Shown: positions 39,380 to 46,657 of the stretch, in pieces
Layout of the letters: each line of letters starts with the position of its first letter
How positions within the stretch are numbered: the stretch's first letter is position 1
Assembly (NCBI GenBank): GCA_016287565.1
Contig: JAEFAM010000012.1
Span: 1-46,657, forward strand
Length of the DNA: 46,657 nucleotides
Source: Clostridia bacterium
GTDB lineage: Bacteria; Bacillota; Clostridia; UBA1212; UBA1255
Direction: 5' to 3'
The notes under the pieces: generated by a model
What the model saw: the letters and a program-made list of their open reading frames with translations, nothing else
What the model was told of the DNA's origin: nothing
The model's database searches: none
Program-made: the position numbers and the translations under genes

Positions 39380-40882
39380 ATGTCAGACACCAATTCGAAC
39401 AACAACATCCAGGTCGACGGCGAGCACTACAGAAAGCTGGTGCTGCTCCACTCGAACGACATGCACGGAGACTTCCTGGCAGAAAACGTTGACCGGAACC
39501 TTGTAGGCGGCGTTGCCATGCTGTCCGGATACATCAACAAAGTCAAAGAGGAAGAGAAAAACACGCTGTACTGCATTGCCGGCGATATGTTCCGCGGCTC
39601 CGTTATCGACTCGGAGTACAAGGGTATCTCCACCATCGAGATAATGAATATGCTGTCGCCCGACGTGGTGACCCTGGGCAACCACGAGGTTGACTACGGC
39701 GTTTCCCACCTGCTTTTCCTGGAAAAATGCGCCAAATTCCCCATCATCAACGCGAATCTGCACATCAGGACCAACAACGCCCGCCTGTTTAAGCCGTATA
39801 TGGTCAAAGAGATCGGCGGCATGAAGATACTGTTCATCGGCATCATCACCGAGCTGGTCATCAATCAGGCCAAGAACGACGGCCTGGTGGGTACCTTCGT
39901 CAACATCAGCGAAGCCGCCGAGGAGATCGGAAAGATCTGCAACGCGCACAACTCCCTTGACATCGATTTCACCGTGCTCCTGACCCACATCGGGTTCGAG
40001 GAGGACAAGAAACTGGCGGCGCTGCTCGATCCCGCCTGGGGCGTCGACGTCATCATTGGCGGCCACTCCCACACTTTCCTGAAAGAGGCGGAAGAGGTCA
40101 ACAACATCCTGATCGTCCAGGCGGGCACGGGCACCGACCAGATCGGGCGGTTCGACCTGATCGTTGACACGGACAACAACTGCGTGGCGGATTACAAGTG
40201 GCAGAGCGTGCCCATCGACTCGGAGCATTGCCCCGTTGACGAAGACATCGCGCGCCTGATCGACAGCTACAAGAACAAGACCGACGCCAAGTACGGCCGC
40301 GTCGTCACTCGCTTTAACAGGAAACTCACCCATCCATCCAGGACCCAGGAAACTTCTCTGGGCGACCTGATCGCGGACGCGCTGAAGAACAGCCTGGGCC
40401 TCGACATAATGCTTCTGGGCTCCGGCAGCGTGCGCACCGAGGAAATGGGCCCCATAGTGATGCTGGGCAATCTCACGGAATCTTTCCCCTACGACGACGA
40501 AGTGTTCATGGTCAAGATCAGCGGCAAACAGCTTAAGCATATGATCAAATACACGCTGCGCGACGAGGTCTGGGAAGGCGCCCATTCGGAGTTCTATCAA
40601 TATTCCGAAGGCCTTCACATGGTCTATTCCAGGAAGGATCACGAGTTTAAGGAATTCAAGTTCGAGGGAGAGGACGTGGCGGACGACCGCATGTTCACCG
40701 TGGGTCTTCAGCTGTTCCACTACAACAATATGCAGAGCTCCTTCGATATCACCCAGGAAGAGATACTGGCCAACGCCCCCAGGCGCACGGTCACCACTTC
40801 CTGCCGGGAAGTCATCGAGGAATATCTTTCGGAGCATCAGCATCTGGACGTTACCGAAGGAGACAGGCTGATAATCGAATAA
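39380..40882 (+). CDS. Cytoplasmic UshA-type 5'-nucleotidase/metallophosphatase
   Basis: A 500-residue, two-domain metallophosphoesterase. The N-terminal calcineurin-like domain has the metal motifs HSNDMHG, GDMFRGS, GNHEVDYG, LTHIG and GGHSHT. The C-terminal 5'-nucleotidase domain (about 310-490) holds ETSLGDLIADALKNS and the substrate-binding ESFPYDDEV. UshA and its relatives are usually secreted, but no signal peptide is present, so the protein probably works in the cytoplasm on nucleoside monophosphates or related esters. GGAGGT precedes ATG 39380. It stands downstream of iunH; together they would convert nucleotides to free bases. Confidence 0.9.
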   Translation: MSDTNSNNNIQVDGEHYRKLVLLHSNDMHGDFLAENVDRNLVGGVAMLSGYINKVKEEEKNTLYCIAGDMFRGSVIDSEYKGISTIEIMNMLSPDVVTLGNHEVDYGVSHLLFLEKCAKFPIINANLHIRTNNARLFKPYMVKEIGGMKILFIGIITELVINQAKNDGLVGTFVNISEAAEEIGKICNAHNSLDIDFTVLLTHIGFEEDKKLAALLDPAWGVDVIIGGHSHTFLKEAEEVNNILIVQAGTGTDQIGRFDLIVDTDNNCVADYKWQSVPIDSEHCPVDEDIARLIDSYKNKTDAKYGRVVTRFNRKLTHPSRTQETSLGDLIADALKNSLGLDIMLLGSGSVRTEEMGPIVMLGNLTESFPYDDEVFMVKISGKQLKHMIKYTLRDEVWEGAHSEFYQYSEGLHMVYSRKDHEFKEFKFEGEDVADDRMFTVGLQLFHYNNMQSSFDITQEEILANAPRRTVTTSCREVIEEYLSEHQHLDVTEGDRLIIE

Positions 40883-40966
40883 AAAAGCGAATAAAAAACG
40901 CCTGTGCGCCGTGATCTTCCGGGCGTCAATTTCGCCAGGACGCAGGATCATCGGGGCGCCGGTTCA

Positions 40967-42733
40967 TCAGGAGCGGTGCGGGTCGTTGTCCGTCAACAGG
41001 GACAGATATGATCCGGCCGCTCTTATTCCGTCTATTCCTGAGGACGTGATGCCGCCTGAATACCCGGCGCCTTCTCCCACGGGATAAAGGCCTTTCATCG
41101 ACACGCTCTGGAAAGATACGGGGTCGCGGTCGATCCTGACGGGGCTGGAGGAGCGGGTCTCGGGGGCGGTGAGGATCGCGTCCGGGTCGCCGAAACCGGT
41201 CATGCGGCCGTCAAATTCCGAAATGCCGTTTAATATTGACAACGTTATGAACGGCGGATACAGGCCGGCAATATCTGCTTCGGCCGCGGCTCCGCAGGTC
41301 TGATTGGTAAAATTATCGTAAAACCGGCCGGAACTTTCACGGCGGCAGGGGAGTTCCAAGGACAAGTCTCCGGACTTTTTCAATTCCGAAATTTCCCGGC
41401 CGTATCGTTTGAAAACCGATTCGCCGAAATCTTTAAGTCTCTGCATCGGAAGCTTCCCCGTGGACCGTGTAAGTTCGAAAGCATTTCTCTCAAAATGTTG
41501 CTGAAACGCCAGGCCTGCAAGCGGGTCGTTGTCGCCGGAGCAGTAGGGAAGGTAGTCGTCCGGACCCACGCCCACCAGAAGGGCGCTGTTGGCGTTGACG
41601 CCGTCACGGGCGCTGTAGCTCATGCCGTTGGTGACAAGGCCTCCCGGTTCGGAGGAGGCGTTGACAACGTATCCTCCGGGGCACATGCAGAACGTGAATG
41701 CGCTGCGCAGACCGCCGCCGAAACCGCTGCCTCTGCTGCCGTTGCCGGGACCGGGCGCCGTTTTTGCCAGCCGAGATGAAAGCTTGTATATGGCAGGGAA
41801 CTTTTTCGACAGCAGGGGAGCGTATTCTCCGTACTGTATGCGGTCGATCAGCGCCTGCGGGTGCTCGATCCTGAGACCCACCGCCATAGGCTTGAGGGAG
41901 AGGGAAACGCCGTTGTCCCGGAGCATCCTGAACGTGTCTCTGGCGCCGTGGCCGATGGCCAGGAACACAGCTTCCGCATTGACGGAAGCCCGTCCGTCGA
42001 CGGTCTCGTAAACGACGCCGGAGACCCTGCCGCCGGACCCCGGAAAACCTGTAACTTTTGCTCCGAAAATAACGGTCCCGCCCAGCCGCACAATCTCGTT
42101 TCTGATATTTTTAATAACTTTTTTCAGCAGATCCGTGCCGATATGAGGATGTGGATCGATCAAAATGTCGCCGGGCGCCCCGAATTCCACGAGCGTCTCC
42201 AGCACTTCCCGGCCCAGCCGGTGCTTCTCTTTAACCAGCGTGGTCAGTTTGCCGTCAGAATACGCGCCGGCGCCGCCTTCTCCGAAATGCACGTTGGTAT
42301 CCGGGTCAAGCCTGCCCGTGTCCCAGAAGTTTTTCACCTTCTCGGTGCGGCGGTCGATATCGTCGCCTCTCTCCAGGATCACCGGCCTGAGCCCGGCCCT
42401 GGCCAGCGTCAATCCGCAAAATATCCCCGCGGGGCCGAAACCCACCACTACGGGCGGCTCTGCGCTGCTGTATGACGGTACGCAGGACGACGTCTTGTCC
42501 GCAGCTTCCGGAACTTCGCCGATCCTGATTCTCAGCTCCAGCGCCGGTTCTCTGCCAGGCCTGAAATCGAAAGAACGCTTCAGAACGGCGAGTTCCCCGG
42601 CCTTCCACTGCCTCGCTCCCGCCTTCCTCAGCGCCCTTTTCAACGCGCCGAAAAACACCGGATCCTCCAGCCGGAAGCTCCCGTCCGACGCGGCAAGTTC
42701 TTTAAACTTTATCCTGATCTCGTACTCTGCCAT
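40967..42733 (-). CDS. FAD-dependent dehydrogenase of the COG2509 group
   Basis: This 588-residue protein has a small N-terminal alpha/beta domain (1-85), followed by a Rossmann FAD-binding fold with the dinucleotide motif VVVGFGPAGIFCG (about 95-107) and LERGDDIDRRTEKV. Other typical blocks are NVHFGEGGAGAYSDGKL, HPHIGTDLL, AIGHGARDTF, the CMCPGGYVVNAS segment and the C-terminal GEGAGYSGGITSSGIDGI. These mark a widespread but uncharacterised flavoprotein family; the substrate is unknown. The ATG at 42733 is three bases after the stop of the PHP gene and has no clear ribosome binding site, so translation probably depends on re-initiation. Confidence 0.9.
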   Translation of the reverse strand: MAEYEIRIKFKELAASDGSFRLEDPVFFGALKRALRKAGARQWKAGELAVLKRSFDFRPGREPALELRIRIGEVPEAADKTSSCVPSYSSAEPPVVVGFGPAGIFCGLTLARAGLRPVILERGDDIDRRTEKVKNFWDTGRLDPDTNVHFGEGGAGAYSDGKLTTLVKEKHRLGREVLETLVEFGAPGDILIDPHPHIGTDLLKKVIKNIRNEIVRLGGTVIFGAKVTGFPGSGGRVSGVVYETVDGRASVNAEAVFLAIGHGARDTFRMLRDNGVSLSLKPMAVGLRIEHPQALIDRIQYGEYAPLLSKKFPAIYKLSSRLAKTAPGPGNGSRGSGFGGGLRSAFTFCMCPGGYVVNASSEPGGLVTNGMSYSARDGVNANSALLVGVGPDDYLPYCSGDNDPLAGLAFQQHFERNAFELTRSTGKLPMQRLKDFGESVFKRYGREISELKKSGDLSLELPCRRESSGRFYDNFTNQTCGAAAEADIAGLYPPFITLSILNGISEFDGRMTGFGDPDAILTAPETRSSSPVRIDRDPVSFQSVSMKGLYPVGEGAGYSGGITSSGIDGIRAAGSYLSLLTDNDPHRS

Positions 42734-42736
42734 CTG

Positions 42737-43513
42737 TTAAAAAACCGGCTTCTTCAGCACGGGACGTTCCAGGGCAACGATCCCGAACCCGGCAAGGTTT
42801 GCCGCAGCCTGAGCGTAGGAATCCTGGTTGCCCGCACGGTCCGGCTGATGAGCGTCCGAACCGATCACGGTCTTCGCGCCGGTCGTTGCCACGGCCTGCC
42901 AGAACCGGTCCGCGGGATAGCTCCGCCTGCCTTCCATGCCCAGGCAGTTGTATTCCAGAGGAATGTCGTATTTGACCGACGATTCGCACAGCCTAAGGAC
43001 CTCCTCCCGGTACAGCCCCTCGTCCCCGGTAAAATTCAGCAGGTCAGGATGGCAGATATACGTGTACGCCCCGGAAGCCATTGCCTCCGAAAGCTGGTCC
43101 ACGTACTCTTTCAGCACCGCGGGATCGTCCGTGGGACTGCCGCTGTACCTGCCGTCGTATTCGTTCCTGGTAAAGTGCTGCCCGCAGATCAGATAATCCA
43201 GAGGGAATCGCGACACGTTTTTCATCATCGCTTCGAACTCTTTCGGATAATATTCCGCCTCGTACCCCACGAATATTTTGATCTGCCCCTTGTACTTTTC
43301 CCGCATTTCAAGGATCTCGTTAACGTACGTTTCCGTCTCCTCCGTATCCATCCTGAAACCGGACCTGTGGCCGTTGGAAAAAGGGTAGGGGACGTGGTCG
43401 GAAAAGCCCAGCTCCTCCAGACCGTTCCGGATGGCCGTGACAACGTAGTCCTCCGGCTTTCCGGCGGCGTGGCGGCAATGATACGAATGCGTGTGATAAT
43501 TAACTTTCATCAT
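42737..43513 (-). CDS. PHP-family phosphatase, histidinol-phosphatase (HisK)-like
   Basis: The protein has 258 residues and a PHP metal-dependent phosphoesterase fold. The ligands in order are HTHSYHCRH at the N-terminus, the GFSDH strand, GYEAEYYP, CGQHF, YICHPDLL and IGSDAHQP. The length and motifs match HisK-type histidinol-phosphatases, but no histidine-biosynthesis gene is near, so another phosphate ester may be the substrate. ATG 43513 or 43510 is the natural start (MMKVNYHTH); the frame is open further upstream to 43591, into the preceding gene, without a good site. It lies between the unknown lipoprotein and the FAD dehydrogenase in one operon. Confidence 0.88.
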   Translation of the reverse strand: MMKVNYHTHSYHCRHAAGKPEDYVVTAIRNGLEELGFSDHVPYPFSNGHRSGFRMDTEETETYVNEILEMREKYKGQIKIFVGYEAEYYPKEFEAMMKNVSRFPLDYLICGQHFTRNEYDGRYSGSPTDDPAVLKEYVDQLSEAMASGAYTYICHPDLLNFTGDEGLYREEVLRLCESSVKYDIPLEYNCLGMEGRRSYPADRFWQAVATTGAKTVIGSDAHQPDRAGNQDSYAQAAANLAGFGIVALERPVLKKPVF

Positions 43514-43539
43514 AACAGATTCACCGAGACGGGCTCCCG

Positions 43540-45561
43540 TCAATTTTCGAACCGGAAGGATTTCACCATCAGGATGTCTCCGGAAGTGCACTCGTCGAAA
43601 AAGTCGAACCGGATCAAATTGAGCTTCCCGGACCAGAAAGAAAGCCCGGCCAGATCCACCGTCAACGTATGGTACTCTCCGTCGCAGATCAGTTCTTCCC
43701 GCACCCGCTCGCTGCCATCGGGAGAAAGCTTGTCACCGGTGCAGAAGAACAGGTCGCACACGTAATCCGTCCTGGTGTTGGACGTGGGCACCATATATTC
43801 TATCGTCAGCGTCTTGTATTTGCTGTTGGTGATCTCGCCGGGATAATCCGAAACGTAGATCGCCACCTGAGGATCTCCTCCGGCCTTCGTGCGGATCTTA
43901 AGCGCCTTACCCGCGGAATTGTAGCCCAGCGAGCAGTTGTTCAGCGCCGTGAAAGCCGCGGCGTTGTTCTTGTCGGAAAAGTCGATGTTCGTATAGTCTA
44001 TAAACGCCTCGCGCTCTGCGGTGTAGCTGTTGTGGAGAGATTCGTTGGAGGCGAAATCTTTGTTGGCCGTGAAAGTAGCCCGGATGTTCTCCAGGGAACC
44101 GGTGGTCAGCAGGTAGCTGTACTCCAGCGCCTTATATGACTGAAGCTGTATGGTCAAAAGCGGCGCGACGTAGTTGGTGGCGTCGTTGCCGGAATTCTTC
44201 GATTTGTTGTAGTTGTATCTTCCGGCGTAGAAAAGGTCGATGTTGGGTACGAAGAGGCCGATGCCGAAATCGTCCTTCGTGTTGGTCCAGGCGCACCAGG
44301 TCTCCGTATTGTCGCCCTTCATATGGAAGCGGCAGTCGTCCGCGTATTTCTGGTCGCCCCAGAAGTTGAGGGAGTCTCTGTAGGAGAGGTTCTCGCCGGT
44401 CCAGGAATTGACCCCGTTGTACCACCAGAAGCAGTCAAGGTAACTCACGGTATAGAAGGCGGGAAGCTCCTGGTTCGAAAAGCCGTGGGGGTAGCCGGAG
44501 TAGTCGACGAACCGGTTGTCCACCCGGATGTGGTCGCTCTCGAGCACGTATTTATTCTCCATATAGGAGGGAGTGATCAGGTTGTTCTGGGACCAGTCCT
44601 GAGGCTGGGATTTGATGTAGATGTAATTGGCGCCGATCTCCAGGTCGATGAGCCGGGAACTGTTGCCGTACTGGTCGCCGCCCTGCACCGGGTTGTAGGG
44701 CCAGGTGGATCCGTTGAACGTGCCGGGAGTGTACGAACTGTCGTATCCTCCGTAGTACGACTGCTGAACGAGGCGGCCGGTGTCGTGGCTGTTTACCAGG
44801 TTGGTGAGCCCTTCTACCGGGCACTGCTTGTCCTGCACGTAATTGATCCCGCCGCCCCAGCTGAGCCTCACGCCTATCTTGTAGCGGTCGTTCTCGATAT
44901 AATACGTTTTATCGTTGTGCACTTCCGCGTACTCGGTGGAAAGTTCGTGTACCGTCAGTTCCGAACTGCCCTTCCTGCTGTCAACGGTGAGCTCCCTGAT
45001 CTCGGTGGCGGTGTCCCCGTCAAGGTATCCCAGGATCAGCCCCTTGAACGTCACGTTTTCGCCCGATTCAAGATAGAACGTGTCAACCACTTCTTCGCCT
45101 TCAACCACGTACGTAACGTTCAGTTTCAGCGCTTTCGTGGAAGTGTAGCGCAGCACCAGCTTGTTGAAATATTTCTTAGTGTAATCCAGGGGCAGTATGT
45201 TCAGCCCCTTCTTGAAAGTGAAAGTCTGGTCATTCATATCGGTGAAGCCTCCCGCGGAATAAATGACTCCGTTTTCCATCATATACTGGTCCGGGCCCGG
45301 CGTCCGGGCAATGGTAGGTTCCGGTGTGGCCGTCGGTTCGGGCGTGGCTGTTTCGATCACGCCGCCTGTGTCAACGGCGTCCGGGTCCGTGGCTTTTCCG
45401 CCTTCGCCCGTGCCGGGTCCCGCGCAGCCGCACAAAATCGCTACAGCGAGCGTCAGAAGCGTTACTGTCACGAAGCTTCCGCGCTTCATCCGGCTGCCGC
45501 TCCGTTCTGCTTTTCTTCCGTCTTTTCTTCCGCCTGTTTCGTTAATTCCGGTCGTTCTCAT
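43540..45561 (-). CDS. Large lipoprotein of unknown function, carbohydrate-active-like
   Basis: A 673-residue protein. A basic N-terminus is followed by a signal helix ending in the lipobox ILCGC, then a TPEPTATPEPT linker. Beyond residue 90 it is rich in aromatic residues, Asn and Gly, in long beta-strand patterns (YYIENDRYKIGVRLSWGGG, YNPVQGGDQYGNSS, QELPAFYTVSYLDCFWW). These are reminiscent of large beta-sandwich carbohydrate-binding or carbohydrate-degrading proteins. The last 150 residues look like a separate jelly-roll (KYKTLTIEYMVP, LIRFDFFDE). I do not recognise a family and see no certain catalytic motif. ATG 45561 has GGAGG upstream; ATG 45489 (MKRGSF) would give a shorter signal peptide. 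It heads the operon with the PHP and FAD genes, from a promoter at 45635-45607. Confidence 0.8.
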   Translation of the reverse strand: MRTTGINETGGRKDGRKAERSGSRMKRGSFVTVTLLTLAVAILCGCAGPGTGEGGKATDPDAVDTGGVIETATPEPTATPEPTIARTPGPDQYMMENGVIYSAGGFTDMNDQTFTFKKGLNILPLDYTKKYFNKLVLRYTSTKALKLNVTYVVEGEEVVDTFYLESGENVTFKGLILGYLDGDTATEIRELTVDSRKGSSELTVHELSTEYAEVHNDKTYYIENDRYKIGVRLSWGGGINYVQDKQCPVEGLTNLVNSHDTGRLVQQSYYGGYDSSYTPGTFNGSTWPYNPVQGGDQYGNSSRLIDLEIGANYIYIKSQPQDWSQNNLITPSYMENKYVLESDHIRVDNRFVDYSGYPHGFSNQELPAFYTVSYLDCFWWYNGVNSWTGENLSYRDSLNFWGDQKYADDCRFHMKGDNTETWCAWTNTKDDFGIGLFVPNIDLFYAGRYNYNKSKNSGNDATNYVAPLLTIQLQSYKALEYSYLLTTGSLENIRATFTANKDFASNESLHNSYTAEREAFIDYTNIDFSDKNNAAAFTALNNCSLGYNSAGKALKIRTKAGGDPQVAIYVSDYPGEITNSKYKTLTIEYMVPTSNTRTDYVCDLFFCTGDKLSPDGSERVREELICDGEYHTLTVDLAGLSFWSGKLNLIRFDFFDECTSGDILMVKSFRFEN

Positions 45562-45606
45562 CGTACCTGCCTCCGGTATCTGATGTCGGTTTGGTGATGC
45601 GGCTGT

Positions 45607-45635
45607 ATTTTATCATTTTTATGGCGTTCAGGCAA
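45607..45635 (-). promoter_or_regulatory. Predicted promoter of the lipoprotein-PHP-FAD operon
   Basis: On the minus strand TTGCCT (45635-45630), 17-nt spacer, TAAAAT (45612-45607). The leader to ATG 45561 would be about 40 nt. Confidence 0.6.
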
Positions 45636-45701
45636 CCGCGTAATCCGGACGTTGACGCCCCCCTGACAACGCTCCCTTTCGCCGGCCTCGGTCGCTACGT
45701 A

Positions 45702-45730
45702 TTGAATTTTGACCTCCCCGATGGTATAAT
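45702..45730 (+). promoter_or_regulatory. Predicted promoter of the DtxR-like regulator
   Basis: TTGAAT (45702-45707), 17-nt spacer, TATAAT (45725-45730) with an extended TGG before the -10. The same ATGGTAT-AT context occurs in the iunH promoter. Confidence 0.75.
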
Positions 45731-45761
45731 CGAACCATAAAACAAAGCAGAGGTGACGCAG

Positions 45762-46121
45762 ATGGCTATCCAGGAATCCGGCCAGATGTACTTAGAGACC
45801 ATTTTGATATTGACCGCAAGATCCGACAACGTCCGCGCTATAGACGTCGCCGAACATATGAACTATTCCAAGCCCTCCGTCAGCCGCGCCCTTCACATCC
45901 TGCGCGACGAAGGTCTCATCAATATCGACGCCGGCGGCAACATTACTCTCCGCCCCTCAGGCCGCACCATCGCCGAAGACGTATACGACCGCCACAAGAC
46001 CATCACCAAGCTGCTCATCTCCATCGGCGTCAGCGAGGAGACCGCCTCCGAAGACGCCTGCCGCGTCGAGCATTACATCAGCGACGAGACTTTCGCGGCC
46101 ATCAAGCGCGTCTGCGGCTGA
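45762..46121 (+). CDS. Short DtxR/MntR-family metal-dependent regulator
   Basis: The protein has 119 residues. The N-terminal winged helix-turn-helix is of DtxR/MntR type (QMYLETILILTAR, VRAIDVAEHMNYSKPSVSRALHILRDEGLI, wing DAGGNITLRPSG). A dimerisation helix follows with putative metal ligands in EDACRVEHYISDETF. The C-terminal SH3-like domain of DtxR is absent, and the protein is shorter even than MntR (about 140), so metal binding may be reduced. I chose ATG 45762 with GAGGTGA seven bases upstream; the GTG nine bases earlier overlaps that site. No metal transporter is in the window. It diverges from the large lipoprotein operon. Confidence 0.85.
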   Translation: MAIQESGQMYLETILILTARSDNVRAIDVAEHMNYSKPSVSRALHILRDEGLINIDAGGNITLRPSGRTIAEDVYDRHKTITKLLISIGVSEETASEDACRVEHYISDETFAAIKRVCG

Positions 46122-46211
46122 TCACGGTCAACGCTGCTGTTGCCCGCTGCGCCTGCCGCTCCGCCGCCAAGTCCAGGCCGCCGCACCGCCGCCCTGCCCC
46201 GGTCAACACGC

Positions 46212-46240
46212 TTGACAACGCACCCCGACTATAGTAGAAT
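46212..46240 (+). promoter_or_regulatory. Strong promoter of the tRNA-Ser locus
   Basis: TTGACA (46212-46217), 17-nt spacer, TAGAAT (46235-46240). It lies 15 bp before the truncated tRNA copy and 237 bp before the complete tRNA. No promoter of similar quality is visible directly upstream of the complete tRNA. Confidence 0.75.
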
Positions 46241-46254
46241 CCGCATTGCTCCGC

Positions 46255-46301
46255 GGAGAGGTATCGAAGCGGTCATAACGAGGCGGTCTTGAAATCCGTT
46301 C
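46255..46301 (+). pseudogene. Truncated 5' half of tRNA-Ser
   Basis: These 47 bases match the first 47 bases of the complete tRNA-Ser at 46478 except for two changes, one of which (T instead of A next to the anticodon loop) breaks the last anticodon-stem pair. The variable arm, T arm and 3' acceptor strand are missing; unrelated A-rich sequence follows. It lies directly behind the strong promoter. Confidence 0.8.
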
Positions 46302-46477
46302 ATTTGAGTGGAAGTGCCTCTTGTGAAAAACGGCGAAAAACGGCGAAAAACGCCGAAAACGCGAGGAAAACGGAGATTTGAAAAGCTCGCAAATCTTCTA
46401 AAAAAGCTCAATTCTAATGAGTTATCTAATGAGCTGACAAAAACTTTTCGAGCCAAAACAGGCTTGAAAACACATAC
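46302..46477. mobile_element. 176-bp A-rich segment between the two tRNA-Ser copies
   Basis: The segment is clearly richer in A and lower in GC than its surroundings. It starts where the tRNA copies stop matching and ends at the first base of the complete tRNA. It contains three near-identical CGGCGAAAAA decamers in tandem (46331-46359) and a pair of CTAATGAG repeats. A Lys/Arg-rich frame runs through it but continues into the tRNA and has no ribosome binding site. It may be the remnant of an element integrated in the tRNA gene. That is inference; there is no integrase. Confidence 0.4.
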
Positions 46478-46561
46478 GGAGAGGTATCGAAGGGGTCATA
46501 ACGAGGCGGTCTTGAAAACCGTTTGGCGTAAGCCACATGGGTTCGAATCCCATCCTCTCCG
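46478..46561 (+). tRNA. tRNA-Ser(UGA)
   Basis: An 84-nt class II tRNA. The acceptor stem GGAGAGG (46478-46484) pairs with CCTCTCC (46554-46560). The D arm is TCG/CGA, the anticodon loop CTTGAAA gives anticodon TGA, and the long variable arm is TGGC-GTAA-GCCA. The T arm ATGGG-TTCGAAT-CCCAT is complete and the discriminator is G. CCA is not encoded. A hairpin terminator follows. Confidence 0.95.
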
Positions 46562-46570
46562 CTAAAAATG

Positions 46571-46602
46571 ACCGCTTCGGATGGTAATCCGGGGCGGTTT
46601 TT
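46571..46602 (+). terminator. Terminator of tRNA-Ser
   Basis: ACCGC (46571-46575) pairs with GCGGT (46594-46598) and CGGAT (46578-46582) with ATCCG (46587-46591) around a GGTA loop, followed by a run of Ts. Beyond it only 55 bases remain, with ATG triplets at 46641, 46644 and 46651 that cannot be judged. Confidence 0.8.
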
Positions 46603-46657
46603 CTATAGTAAAAGAGCTCGACAAACTGGGATTTGTGAGGATGATGCAAAATGAATT

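Noticed and set aside
39383-40951. Minus-strand 522-codon frame opposite the 5'-nucleotidase
   Set aside because: Shadow of a gene whose metal motifs are all intact on the plus strand.
40883-40966. Terminator between the 5'-nucleotidase and FAD dehydrogenase genes
   Set aside because: Only short, interrupted pairings (such as ACGCC with GGGCGT) are seen and the following T-run is weak.
46308-46565. Lys/Arg-rich 85-codon frame at the tRNA locus
   Set aside because: It runs through the complete tRNA-Ser, has no ribosome binding site, and its first part reflects the CGGCGAAAAA tandem repeat.

Overview
The window looks like chromosomal DNA from an uncultured Clostridia-type Firmicute. It is GC-rich for a Firmicute, has strong AGGAGG-type ribosome binding sites and sigma-A-like promoters, and its surface proteins are Gram-positive in style: Pro/Thr-rich linkers, lipoboxes and C-terminal membrane anchors. 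It uses a two-gene SufC/SufB iron-sulfur system, and single-domain housekeeping genes are mixed with large secreted proteins. The taxon is inferred from gene content only. The left edge cuts hflX.

Layout: hflX (partial) converges on an MFS transporter (1-2578). A 1.2 kb non-coding block (2579-3802) holds two unusual palindromic arrays. Next come sufC-sufB (3803-5512) and a cell-envelope and cofactor block: a membrane-anchored Ig-like protein, a polysaccharide deacetylase, ribF, lgt and rodA (5709-11389). A minus-strand pair follows, a metallo-beta-lactamase-fold hydrolase and an amidohydrolase (11480-13104). A visibly AT-rich island (about 13350-19020) carries a TetR regulator, a secreted C39-type peptidase-like protein and a BspA-like leucine-rich-repeat protein. 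After it come metG, an NlpC/P60 protein, a large surface glycoside-hydrolase-like protein, mutL and miaA (19271-28828). An HtrA protease (minus) diverges from a double-OB SSB-like gene, popT (DUF368) and a CPBP protease (29000-33682). Two large surface proteins lie on the minus strand: a GDPD-domain protein and a transglutaminase-like lipoprotein (33578-38083). iunH and a 5'-nucleotidase form a nucleotide-salvage pair (38351-40882). A minus-strand operon encodes an unknown lipoprotein, a PHP phosphatase and a FAD-dependent dehydrogenase (40967-45561). The window ends with a DtxR-like regulator and a tRNA-Ser locus in which the 5' half of the tRNA is duplicated.

The most unusual element is the array at 3119-3685. 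It holds 23 short palindromes whose stems differ from unit to unit but almost always keep base pairing. They are joined by a nearly constant 9-nt linker (AATATCACT or AATTTAGCT) and framed by two related larger hairpins. Loops follow a C-GNA-G or C-GNNA-G rule, the loop class known to make very stable DNA mini-hairpins. One- and two-unit copies of the same element occur at 30761-30789 and 38213-38261. All three sites lie in divergent intergenic regions, just upstream of a recognisable promoter and in the same orientation. I know of no named family for this. Next to the main array is a second, different array of TCGAGGA/TCCTCGA half-sites spaced about 28 bp apart (2739-3042).

Functionally, much of the window concerns the cell envelope: RodA peptidoglycan synthesis, Lgt lipoprotein maturation feeding several lipoproteins, PopT lipid-carrier recycling, HtrA and CPBP membrane proteases, and surface carbohydrate- or phosphodiester-acting enzymes. 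The rest is housekeeping: iron-sulfur assembly, flavin, translation, mismatch repair, tRNA modification and nucleotide salvage.
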